Shown here piece after piece: positions 24,220 to 31,812 of a DNA stretch of 64,000 nucleotides. Under the pieces are notes generated by a model. The model searched no databases. It saw only the letters and a program-made list of their open reading frames with translations, and was not told where the DNA came from. The position numbers and the translations under genes were made by a program. Within the stretch, counting starts at the first letter, position 1. Every line of letters begins with the position of its first letter. Source of the stretch: Streptomyces naganishii JCM 4654 (GTDB lineage: Bacteria; Actinomycetota; Actinomycetes; Streptomycetales; Streptomycetaceae); the NCBI RefSeq assembly GCF_014650575.1, contig NZ_BMVF01000021.1:1-64000 (forward strand), written 5' to 3'.

Positions 24220-24795
24220 GTGGACGAAGAGTTGCGATCACTCACGGACCGTGCACGGCGGGAGTCGGGCGGCTCGGCGGCGTACGAGCATCTGGCGGCC
24301 ACCGGCGACCTCGACGAACTCGCCGAAGTGCTCACCGCCCCGGGACAGCCGCTGTGGGCCAGGGAACTGGCCGCGTTCCGCCTGGGAGTCGCCGGCGACC
24401 GGCGGGCCTTCGAATCCCTGGTCCTGTTCCTGAACCACCGGGACCCCGAGCGCTGCGCCGCCGCGGCCCACGCGCTGGCCCGCCTCGGCGACCCGCGCAC
24501 CGCCCGCGCGGCGGCCGCCCTCGCCACCAACGAACTCCGCGTCGCCTACGCCCTGCACCCCGTACGGCTCCTCGTGGACCTGCGCGCCCCCGAGTCCGTG
24601 CCGGCCCTGATCACCACCCTCCAGCGCCGCCTGCGCCCCCACGACCCCTACCGCAGGGTCGCCCTGGCCTGCGTGGAGGGCCTGGGCGCCCTGGGTGACC
24701 CGCGGGCCCGCCCGGTCCTCTCCGAGGCCCTGGCCCACCCCTCCCTCGCGGAGGCGGCCGTCCACGCCCTGGCCCGCATCCCGCGTCAGAGGTAG
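24220..24795 (+). CDS. HEAT-repeat protein
   Basis: A 191-aa all-helical protein of HEAT/PBS-lyase-type repeats. Repeating helix pairs with Ala-Leu-Gly-Asp turns are visible, for example AAHALARLGDPRTARAAAAL and CVEGLGALGDPRARPVLSEAL. Such repeats form protein-binding scaffolds; the partner and pathway are unknown. GTG 24220 is preceded by a -10 only, so translation is probably leaderless. It ends 7 bp from the convergent acetyltransferase gene, sharing a compact terminator. Confidence 0.8.
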   Translation: MDEELRSLTDRARRESGGSAAYEHLAATGDLDELAEVLTAPGQPLWARELAAFRLGVAGDRRAFESLVLFLNHRDPERCAAAAHALARLGDPRTARAAAALATNELRVAYALHPVRLLVDLRAPESVPALITTLQRRLRPHDPYRRVALACVEGLGALGDPRARPVLSEALAHPSLAEAAVHALARIPRQR

Positions 24796-24812
24796 GGCGG
24801 GGTCACCCCGCC
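24796..24812. terminator. Compact bidirectional terminator containing a stop codon
   Basis: GGCGGGG-TCA-CCCCGCC, a 7-base stem with a 3-base loop. The loop is the stop codon of the minus-strand acetyltransferase gene, and the stem starts one base after the HEAT stop. Confidence 0.75.
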
Positions 24813-25324
24813 AACTCCCTGACGTACCGCACCTCGGGCACGGCGACCCCGTCCGCCTCGAACGGCTCCTCGGCGCCGTCCGCTTCAAAGCCGGCCCGCT
24901 CGTAGAAGCGGCGGGCGCGCCTGTTGCCTTTCAGTACCCACAGGTACACGCGCGCGTGCCCGGCGGCGGCGCATCCGCGCACAGCCTCGTCCAGCAACGC
25001 CCGCCCGATCCCCTCGCCGACCCGTCCGGGGTCCACGTAGAGCGCGTACAACTCGGCATCCCGGGTGCGGACTTCGCCGTCCCGGTACGGGCCGTGGCAC
25101 GCCCAGCCGGTGACGCCGCCGTCGTCCTCGGCGACGAGGTTCACCCCCCCGGTGTCGCCGCGCGCGAGGAGCGCGCGGCGCCGCTCCGCGTCCCGCGTCA
25201 CGCTGAGCGCGTCGAGGTACGACGCCGGTATGAGGTCGCGGTAGGCGGTCTGCCAGCCGCGTATGCGGATCTCGGCCACCCGGTCGCAGTCGGCGGGGGT
25301 CATCGCCCGCACGCGCGGGTTCAC
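24803..25324 (-). CDS. GNAT-family N-acetyltransferase
   Basis: A 173-aa acetyl-CoA-dependent acetyltransferase. The acetyl-CoA-binding motif is YVDPGRVGEGIGRALLDEA (the R/Q-x-x-G-x-G/A signature). The C-terminal motif B is VLKGNRRARRFYERAGFEADG. The small-molecule or protein substrate is unknown. GTG 25324 overlaps the RidA stop (GTGA), so it is co-translated with RidA. It ends inside the shared terminator with the HEAT gene. Confidence 0.9.
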   Translation of the reverse strand: MNPRVRAMTPADCDRVAEIRIRGWQTAYRDLIPASYLDALSVTRDAERRRALLARGDTGGVNLVAEDDGGVTGWACHGPYRDGEVRTRDAELYALYVDPGRVGEGIGRALLDEAVRGCAAAGHARVYLWVLKGNRRARRFYERAGFEADGAEEPFEADGVAVPEVRYVRELAG

Positions 25325-25722
25325 TCGTCGTTCACCACCGCCAGGGCCTCGATCTCCATCAGGAACTCCGGGCGGACCAGGGCGGCCACCTGGACGGCGG
25401 AGGAGGCGGGGAGGCGGTCGTCGGGTATGTGGGCGACGCGGGCCGCGCGGATCGCGGGGAGGTGGGCCGTGTCGGTGACGAAGTAGGTGAGCTTGACCAC
25501 GTCGTCGAAGCCCGCTCCGGCGGCGGCCAGGCAGCGGCGGAGGTTCTCGAAGACCTGCCGGGCCTGGGCCGCCGCGTCGCCCTCGCCGACGATCCCGCCC
25601 TCCTCGTCCAGCGGGAGCTGGCCGGAGACCGCGACGAGGCGGCCGGTGGCCATGACGACGTGGGAGTACTGGGCGGCGGGGAAGACCCCGGCGGGGGCGG
25701 TGATTCTGGTCGGCTCACTCAT
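25321..25722 (-). CDS. RidA-family (YjgF/YER057c) protein
   Basis: A 133-aa chorismate-mutase-like fold protein. The C-terminal signature RPEFLMEIEALAVV contains the Arg and Glu of the RidA active site. RidA proteins hydrolyse reactive enamine/imine by-products of PLP enzymes; divergent subfamilies have other roles. It starts with GQLPLDEEGGIVGEGD, typical of the Rid superfamily. The start is ATG 25722; a longer form from 25740 has no better support. Overlap with the acetyltransferase and a 49-bp gap to the peptidase suggest a three-gene minus-strand unit. Confidence 0.88.
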   Translation of the reverse strand: MSEPTRITAPAGVFPAAQYSHVVMATGRLVAVSGQLPLDEEGGIVGEGDAAAQARQVFENLRRCLAAAGAGFDDVVKLTYFVTDTAHLPAIRAARVAHIPDDRLPASSAVQVAALVRPEFLMEIEALAVVNDE

Positions 25723-25771
25723 GCGTCCATGGTGGACCATGGGTCCGACAACGCCCGCCCCCGCCCGGGGT

Positions 25772-27376
25772 TCAGCCGCGGAAGCCGACCAGCTCGTGCA
25801 GCGCCGCGCCGCGCGGGGCGCCCGAACCGGACGGCGCCCCCTTGACGGTGGACGCCTTCGTGCTCAGCGGCTTCGGGTCGGGCAGCTTCTGGCACACCGC
25901 GTCGGCCACGCCCGTGTGCCCCCGCGGCACCTTGCCCTCGGCCAGGTACGCCGACAGGTACTTGTCCAGGCAGGCGTTCCCGCTCAGCGTGATGCCGTGG
26001 TTGCCGCCGCCCTGCTCGACGACCAGGCTGGAGCCGCGCAGCAGGTGATGCACCGTCACACCGCCCTCGTAGGGCGTGGCCGCGTCATTGGTCGCCTGGA
26101 ACAGCAGCACCGGCCCCAGCTTGCCGTTGGCGATGTTCACCGGCCGCATCGTGGAGGTCGGCCAGAACGCGCACGGCGCATTGTACCAGGCGTTGTTCCA
26201 GGCCATGAATGGCGCCTTGTCGTACACCGCCCAGTTGTCCTCGCGCCACTGCCGCCAGTCGCGCGGCCAGGCGGCGTCGCGGCACTGCACCGCGGTGTAG
26301 ACGCTGTAGCCGTTGTCCCCGGAGGCGTCCACGGCGCCGAACCTGCCGTACGCATCGACCAGCGGGCCGGTCTTCTTCTCGTTGACGTACGCGGCGAAAG
26401 CCTGCGCGAGAGAGGGCCAGTAGCCGTTGTAGTAGCCGCCCGGGATGAAGGTGTCCTCCAGCTCCGAGGCGCCGACCTTGCCGCCCGCGGGCTTCTTCGC
26501 GAGCGCCGCCCGCATCGCGTACCACTTGGCCTCGACCTTCTGCGGGTCGGTGCCGAGCTTGTACGTCGAGTCGTACTTCGCGATCCAGGCCATGAAGGCG
26601 CGGTGGCGGTCGTTGAAGGCGTAGTCCTGCTGGAGGTTGTCGTCGTACCAGACGCCGGCCGGGTCGACGATCGAGTCCAGGACGAGCCGGCGCACCCGCT
26701 CGGGGAAGAGCTTGGCGTACACCGCGCCGAGGTAGGTGCCGTAGGAGTAGCCGAAGTAGTTGATCTTCTTCGCGCCGAGCGCCCGCCGGATCGAGTCCAT
26801 GTCGGTGGCGGCGTTGACCGTGTTGACGTACGGCAGCAGCTTGGCGTACTTGCGGCCGCAGGCGGCGGCGAAGGACTTCGCGCGCGCGAGGTTGGCCTTC
26901 TCCAGCGCCGCGGTGATCGGCACCGAGTCGGGCCGCACCGGCTTGAACTGGCCCGGCTTGCAGTCGAGCGCGGGAGTGCTGGCGCCCACCCCGCGCGGGT
27001 CGAAGCCGATGACGTCGTACTGGGCCGCGACCGCCTTGGGCAGCGAGGAGGCGACGAAGCCGGCGAGCGAGAGCCCGCTGCCGCCGGGACCGCCGGGGTT
27101 GACCAGCAGCGGCCCCTGGTACGTCTTCGCGGTGTGCCGGACGCGGGACAGGGCCAGCGTGATCTTCTGCCCGGACGGGTGCCGGTAGTCCAGCGGCACC
27201 TTCAAGGACCCGCACTGCATGCTCGGTTGGTCGGTGGTGCCGCACTTCTTCCAGGCGACCTTGGCGACACGGACGGCGACTGCGGAGTGCGACGTGCTCG
27301 CGTCGGCGGGGACGGCCGTGACGGAACCGGCGACCACGACGGCGGCACCGCACAGCACGGCAGCGCTTTTTCTCAT
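25772..27376 (-). CDS. slpD: Secreted alpha/beta-hydrolase, tripeptidyl aminopeptidase type
   Basis: A 534-aa exported serine hydrolase. Residues 1-27 are a signal peptide (MRKSAAVLCGAAVVV, cleavage near VPADAS). The oxyanion region is NPGGPGGSG; the nucleophile is Ser211 in GYSYGTYLG. The catalytic Asp and His lie in the C-terminal third (QATNDAATPYEGG; GNHGITLSG). Streptomyces Tap/SlpD/SlpE proteins of this family release N-terminal tripeptides from extracellular proteins. A GGGAG precedes the ATG. AGAAC-GT-GTTCT (27455-27466) and CCCAATTGGG (27479-27488) lie in the promoter region; whether they are operators is unknown. Confidence 0.88.
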   Translation of the reverse strand: MRKSAAVLCGAAVVVAGSVTAVPADASTSHSAVAVRVAKVAWKKCGTTDQPSMQCGSLKVPLDYRHPSGQKITLALSRVRHTAKTYQGPLLVNPGGPGGSGLSLAGFVASSLPKAVAAQYDVIGFDPRGVGASTPALDCKPGQFKPVRPDSVPITAALEKANLARAKSFAAACGRKYAKLLPYVNTVNAATDMDSIRRALGAKKINYFGYSYGTYLGAVYAKLFPERVRRLVLDSIVDPAGVWYDDNLQQDYAFNDRHRAFMAWIAKYDSTYKLGTDPQKVEAKWYAMRAALAKKPAGGKVGASELEDTFIPGGYYNGYWPSLAQAFAAYVNEKKTGPLVDAYGRFGAVDASGDNGYSVYTAVQCRDAAWPRDWRQWREDNWAVYDKAPFMAWNNAWYNAPCAFWPTSTMRPVNIANGKLGPVLLFQATNDAATPYEGGVTVHHLLRGSSLVVEQGGGNHGITLSGNACLDKYLSAYLAEGKVPRGHTGVADAVCQKLPDPKPLSTKASTVKGAPSGSGAPRGAALHELVGFRG

Positions 27377-27511
27377 GCGTGCTCCCAGGACGGAGAGGCT
27401 GCGGACCGCGGGTCTCGCGATCCTCGCCGCATCGTCCCGGAAAGCACCCCTGGAAGAACGTGTTCTGACAATTGTTGACCCAATTGGGCCGCGCGATGCG
27501 CTCGAACGATC

Positions 27512-28570
27512 TCAGATGAGCGAAAGTTGCACCGGTTCGGTCATCGAGGGCGTCGAGGGCGCATCCGGACGGGTTTCTTCCGGCCGTATGCGGCGCGCCA
27601 TCCCCGCACGCGCGGGTCCGATGCCGTACTCGCTCGCCAGCTCGTGCACCTGACGGGTGATCCGGCGCTGGTACCACTTCGGGGCGTAAGCCCCCTCCGC
27701 GTACAGCCGCTCGTAACGGCGCACCAGGTGCGGGTGGTGCTGCCCCAGCCACGCCATGAACCACTCCCGGGCGCCCGGCCGCAGATGCAGCACCAGCGGC
27801 GTCACCGAGGTCGCCCCGGCCCGGGCGATCGCCCGCACCGTCGCGCGCAGTTGCGCCGGGTGGTCGCCGAGGAAGGGGATCACCGGCGCCATCAGCACGC
27901 CGCAGCCGATGCCGTGCTCCCCGAGGGTGCGCACGACGTCCAGGCGGCGCTCGGGCGCCGGGGTGCCCGGCTCCACCGTGCGCCACAGCTCGGTGTCGGT
28001 GAAGCCCACGGAGACCGAGATGCCGACGTCGGTGACCTCCGCCGCCTGGGTCAGCAGGTCGAGGTCGCGCAGGATCAGGGTGCCCTTGGTCAGGATCGAG
28101 AAGGGGTTCGCGCGGTCGCGCAGGGCGGTGAGGATGCCCGGCATCAGACGGTAGCGGCCCTCCGCGCGCTGGTAGCAGTCGACGTTGGTGCCCATGGCGA
28201 TGTGCTCGCCCTGCCAGCGGGGCGAGGCCAGTTGCCGGCGCAGCAGGTCCGGCGCGTTCACCTTGACCACGATCTGGCTGTCGAAGCCGAGGCCGGTGTC
28301 GAGGTCCAGATAGCTGTGCGTCTTGCGGGCGAAGCAGTACACGCACGCGTGCGTGCAGCCCCGGTAGGGGTTGACCGTCCACTCGAAGGGCATGCGCGAG
28401 GCGCCCGGCACCCGGTTGATGATCGAGCGGGCCCTGATCTCGTGGAAGGTGATCCCGCGGAACTCCGGCGTGTCGAAGGTCCGGGTGGTCACCGCGTCCG
28501 CGCCGAACAGCGCGGGGTCCGCCGTGCGGCCGTGGCCGCCGGACTCCACTGTGAGGTTCTCCCAGCGCAT
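27512..28570 (-). CDS. Radical SAM protein, Rv2578c/spore-photolyase-like family
   Basis: A 352-aa radical SAM enzyme. Three Fe-S cysteines are at C72, C76 and C79 in RGCTHACVYCFARK, the SPL-like CxxxCxxC arrangement. Relatives include mycobacterial Rv2578c and the spore photoproduct lyase-like group, with roles suspected in nucleic-acid repair or modification; the reaction is not established. ATG 28570 is chosen because GAGGAGG lies 5 bases upstream. A LexA-like box about 31-46 bp upstream suggests SOS control, which fits my recollection that Rv2578c is in the mycobacterial LexA regulon. Confidence 0.88.
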   Translation of the reverse strand: MRWENLTVESGGHGRTADPALFGADAVTTRTFDTPEFRGITFHEIRARSIINRVPGASRMPFEWTVNPYRGCTHACVYCFARKTHSYLDLDTGLGFDSQIVVKVNAPDLLRRQLASPRWQGEHIAMGTNVDCYQRAEGRYRLMPGILTALRDRANPFSILTKGTLILRDLDLLTQAAEVTDVGISVSVGFTDTELWRTVEPGTPAPERRLDVVRTLGEHGIGCGVLMAPVIPFLGDHPAQLRATVRAIARAGATSVTPLVLHLRPGAREWFMAWLGQHHPHLVRRYERLYAEGAYAPKWYQRRITRQVHELASEYGIGPARAGMARRIRPEETRPDAPSTPSMTEPVQLSLI

Positions 28571-28600
28571 GACGCCTCCTCGGTAGCGGTGCCTCCCGAG

Positions 28601-28616
28601 TGAAACACGTGTTCGA
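28601..28616. promoter_or_regulatory. LexA (SOS) box-like palindrome
   Basis: TGAAACACGTGTTCGA matches the actinobacterial LexA consensus TCGAAC-N4-GTTCGA at 10 of 12 specified positions; the right half is perfect. Its core AACACGTGTT is fully symmetrical. It lies about 31 bp upstream of the radical SAM start codon and about 120 bp from the divergent SRPBCC gene. Confidence 0.55.
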
Positions 28617-28738
28617 ATTATCGTGCAAGTGCGCTTTCTGATCGCTTCGGACTCCGGCCGCCACCCCGATTTGGGCGCCCCCGGGCCGGGGTGGTTGGCT
28701 TGCCCCAAGTGCGGATACGGATGTCCTGGAGGAAGTCA

Positions 28739-29182
28739 ATGGCGCAGGTCGAGGCCACTACGGAGCGGGTCGTCGCGGCTGACGCGGAGAAGGTGTTCGA
28801 CGCCCTCGCCGACTACAGCGGCACCCGCGAGCGGATGCTCCCCGAGCACTTCAGCGAGTACGAGGTGCGCGAGGGCGGCGATGGCGAGGGCACCCTCGTC
28901 CACTGGAAGCTCCAGGCCACCAGCAAGCGGATCCGCGACTGCCTGATGGAGGTCACCGAGCCCACCGACGGCGAGCTCGTCGAGAAGGACCGCAACTCCT
29001 CCATGGTCACCACCTGGCGGGTCACCCCGGCGGGCGAGGGCAGCTCCCGGGTCGTGGTCACCACCACCTGGAAGGGCGCCGGCGGCATCGGCGGCTTCTT
29101 CGAGAAGACCTTCGCCCCCAAGGGCCTCGCCAGGATCTACGACGCCATGCTCGCCAGGCTGGCCGCCGAGACCGAGAAGTAG
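28739..29182 (+). CDS. SRPBCC (START-like) family protein
   Basis: A 147-aa helix-grip-fold protein of the polyketide cyclase/dehydrase or coenzyme Q-binding type. It opens with TTERVVAADAEKVFDALADY, typical of Polyketide_cyc2 domains, and ends with a long C-terminal helix (GLARIYDAMLARLAAETEK). Such proteins bind hydrophobic ligands; no catalytic residues can be assigned. GGAGGAAG just upstream fixes ATG 28739. The gene is divergent from the radical SAM gene, and the exporter follows 83 bp later. Confidence 0.88.
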   Translation: MAQVEATTERVVAADAEKVFDALADYSGTRERMLPEHFSEYEVREGGDGEGTLVHWKLQATSKRIRDCLMEVTEPTDGELVEKDRNSSMVTTWRVTPAGEGSSRVVVTTTWKGAGGIGGFFEKTFAPKGLARIYDAMLARLAAETEK

Positions 29183-29265
29183 CTCCCCGCCCCGTAACTC
29201 GTCGCGCTTGTTCGTAGTTGTCGTTCAATGCGGGAATTGTGACAGGTGCGACGAGGGAGCGGTAC

Positions 29266-31665
29266 GTGGGCGGGATCACTCTGGTGCAGGACGAACCGGT
29301 CGTGGCGCCGGCCGGCATCCCCGCCACGCCACCGGTCCCGGACCGCCGTCTCAGCCCCCGCCGTGTGCGGCTGGTCTTCTTCGGGCTGATGCTCGCGCTG
29401 CTGCTCGCCGCCCTCGACCAGATGATCGTGGCGACCGCGCTGCCCAAGGTCGTCGGCGAACTGCACGGCCTGGACCGGATGTCCTGGGCGATCACCGCCT
29501 ACCTGCTCACGGCCACCGTCGGCCTGCCCGTCTACGGCAAGCTCGGCGACCTGTTCGGCCGCAAGGGCGTCTTCCAGTTCGCCATCGGCGTCTTCGTGAT
29601 CGGCTCCGCGCTCGCCGGCCGGGCCGGGAGCATGGACCAGCTGATCGCCTTCCGCGCGGTCCAGGGCGTCGGCGCGGGCGGCCTCATGATCGGCGTACAG
29701 GCGATCATCGCGGACATCGTGCCGCCCCGGCAGCGCGGCCGCTTCATGGGACTGATCGGCGCCGCCTTCGGCCTCGCCTCCGTCGCCGGACCGCTGCTCG
29801 GCGGCTACTTCACCGACCACCTCTCCTGGCGGTGGTGCTTCTACGTCAACGTGCCCTTCGGCCTGGTCACCCTCGCCGTCGTCACCGTAGTGCTGAGGCT
29901 GCCGAAACCTCCCGCCAGGGGCCGCTTCGACGTCCTCGGCGCCCTGCTGCTCGCCGCGGCCTCCACCTGCCTGGTGCTCCTCACCAGCTGGGGCGGCACC
30001 GAGTACGCCTGGGGCTCCCGGGTCGTCCTCGGCCTCGGCTCGGGCGCGGCGGCCGCCGCCGTCCTCTTCCTGGTCGTCGAGCACTTCGCCGTCGAACCCC
30101 TCATCCCGCTGCGCCTGTTCAGGGACTCGGTCTTCAACGTCAGCGCCCTGGTCGGACTGGTCGTCGGCGTCGCGCTGTTCGGCGCGGCCAGCTACCTGCC
30201 CACCTTCCTGCAGATGGTCGACGGTGCCTCGGCCACCGGGTCCGGACTGCTGATGCTGCCCATGATGGGCGGCGTCGTCTGCGCGTCGATCGTCTCGGGG
30301 CAGCTCATCAGCCGCACCGGCCGCTACCGGATCCACCCGATCCTCGGCGGGGCCCTCGCCGCGACCGGCATGTGGCTGCTCTCCCGCCTGCGGACCGACA
30401 CGCCACGACTGCACTACAGCCTCTGGATGGCCGTCCTCGGCGCCGGCATCGGCCTGGTCATGCCGGTCCTGGTGCTCGCCGTGCAGAACTCCGTGCGCCC
30501 CGCCGACCTCGGCACCGCGACCAGCGCCAACAACTACTTCCGCCAGATCGGCGGCAGCGTCGGCGCCGCCGTCTTCGGCACCCTGTTCGCCGGCCGGCTC
30601 ACCGACGCCCTGCAAAAGCGCGTCCCCACGCGCGCGGGCGCCGCCCTGCCCGACCCCGAGTCGATCACCCCGCAGGCGGTCCACGCGCTGCCGCCGGACC
30701 TCCGCGACGCCTACATCCACGCGTACGCCGACGCCATGCCGCGGATCTTCCTCTACCTCGTGCCGGTGCTCGTCCTCGGCCTGATCATCGCCTTCTTCCT
30801 CAAGGAGAAACCCCTGGTGTCCCACAACGTCCCCGAGACCGAGACCGAGACCGAGACCGCGCCGCTGAACCCGACCGTGCCCCCGCAGGCCCGCTCGGCC
30901 CACCCCGCGGGCGTCCCCGTGTGCGGCACGGTGCAGCACCCCGACGGGACCGTGGTGCCCCGCGCGGCACTCACCCTGATCGACGTCACCGGGGCGCAGA
31001 TCGGCCGCGGCGCGAGCGGCGACGACGGACGCTACGCGCTGTCCACGCCGGGCTCGGGGGCGTACGTCCTGATCGCCGCGGCGGGCGGACACCAGCCGCA
31101 GGCGGTCTCGGTGACCGTCGGCGAGCGGCCCGTCGAACTCGACGTGGTCCTCGGCGGCGCCGGGCGCCTCGCGGGCAGCGTGCGCACCGCCGACGGCAGC
31201 CCCGTGCGGGACGCCGCCGTGACGCTGACCAACGTGCACGGCGAGGTCGTCGCCTCCACCCGCAGCGGACGCGAGGGCGGGTACGCCATCACCGAGCTGG
31301 TCGCCGGGGAGTACACCCTCGCCGCCAGCGCGCCCGCCTTCCGCCCGGCCGCGCTGCCCGTCACGGTGCAGGCCGCGCGGGAGACCCGTCAGGACGTGGA
31401 GCTCGCGGGCGGCGCCGTGCTGCGCGGCACGGTGCGCGCGGGCGGCGGCCGCCCCGTCGAGGACGCGCGCGTGACCCTGCTCGACGCGGCGGGCAACGTC
31501 GTCGACACCCTCACCACCGGACCCGACGGAACGTTCCGGTTCGTCGATCTGTCCTCCGGCGAGTACACCGTGATCGCCGCCGGCTACCCGCCGGTCGCCA
31601 CGGTGCTGCAGGTCGCGGGCGGTGGACGCACCGAGCGCGATCTCCAGCTCGGGCACGAGGACTGA
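29266..31665 (+). CDS. MFS drug exporter (DHA2/EmrB type) with C-terminal Ig-like carboxypeptidase-regulatory repeats
   Basis: A 799-aa membrane protein. Residues about 35-515 form a DHA2 exporter of probably 14 helices; LDQMIVATALPKVVGEL is motif D1 and the GKLGDLFGRKGVF loop is motif A. After a Thr-Glu run (ETETETET, near 524) come three beta-sandwich repeats of about 80 residues (551-795) resembling CarboxypepD_reg domains, each with a GxxxxxDGxY/F turn. With 14 helices the tail would be cytoplasmic, unusual for such domains. GTG 29266 is chosen for GAGGGAG 6 bases upstream; TTG 29218 and GTG 29239 are alternatives. The substrate is unknown. Confidence 0.88.
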   Translation: MGGITLVQDEPVVAPAGIPATPPVPDRRLSPRRVRLVFFGLMLALLLAALDQMIVATALPKVVGELHGLDRMSWAITAYLLTATVGLPVYGKLGDLFGRKGVFQFAIGVFVIGSALAGRAGSMDQLIAFRAVQGVGAGGLMIGVQAIIADIVPPRQRGRFMGLIGAAFGLASVAGPLLGGYFTDHLSWRWCFYVNVPFGLVTLAVVTVVLRLPKPPARGRFDVLGALLLAAASTCLVLLTSWGGTEYAWGSRVVLGLGSGAAAAAVLFLVVEHFAVEPLIPLRLFRDSVFNVSALVGLVVGVALFGAASYLPTFLQMVDGASATGSGLLMLPMMGGVVCASIVSGQLISRTGRYRIHPILGGALAATGMWLLSRLRTDTPRLHYSLWMAVLGAGIGLVMPVLVLAVQNSVRPADLGTATSANNYFRQIGGSVGAAVFGTLFAGRLTDALQKRVPTRAGAALPDPESITPQAVHALPPDLRDAYIHAYADAMPRIFLYLVPVLVLGLIIAFFLKEKPLVSHNVPETETETETAPLNPTVPPQARSAHPAGVPVCGTVQHPDGTVVPRAALTLIDVTGAQIGRGASGDDGRYALSTPGSGAYVLIAAAGGHQPQAVSVTVGERPVELDVVLGGAGRLAGSVRTADGSPVRDAAVTLTNVHGEVVASTRSGREGGYAITELVAGEYTLAASAPAFRPAALPVTVQAARETRQDVELAGGAVLRGTVRAGGGRPVEDARVTLLDAAGNVVDTLTTGPDGTFRFVDLSSGEYTVIAAGYPPVATVLQVAGGGRTERDLQLGHED

Positions 31666-31812
31666 GCTCCGCCCACGCGGGGACCCGCTTCCGCTCACGC
31701 GGCCGCGCCGGGGTCGATTCCGGTGATTGCCGCACACCGTGACCGGCCGGGGCCGTACCGTGGTGGACGGGGAACAGATCTTGCGGAGCCGTGCGGAGAG
31801 AGGGCCTGGGCC

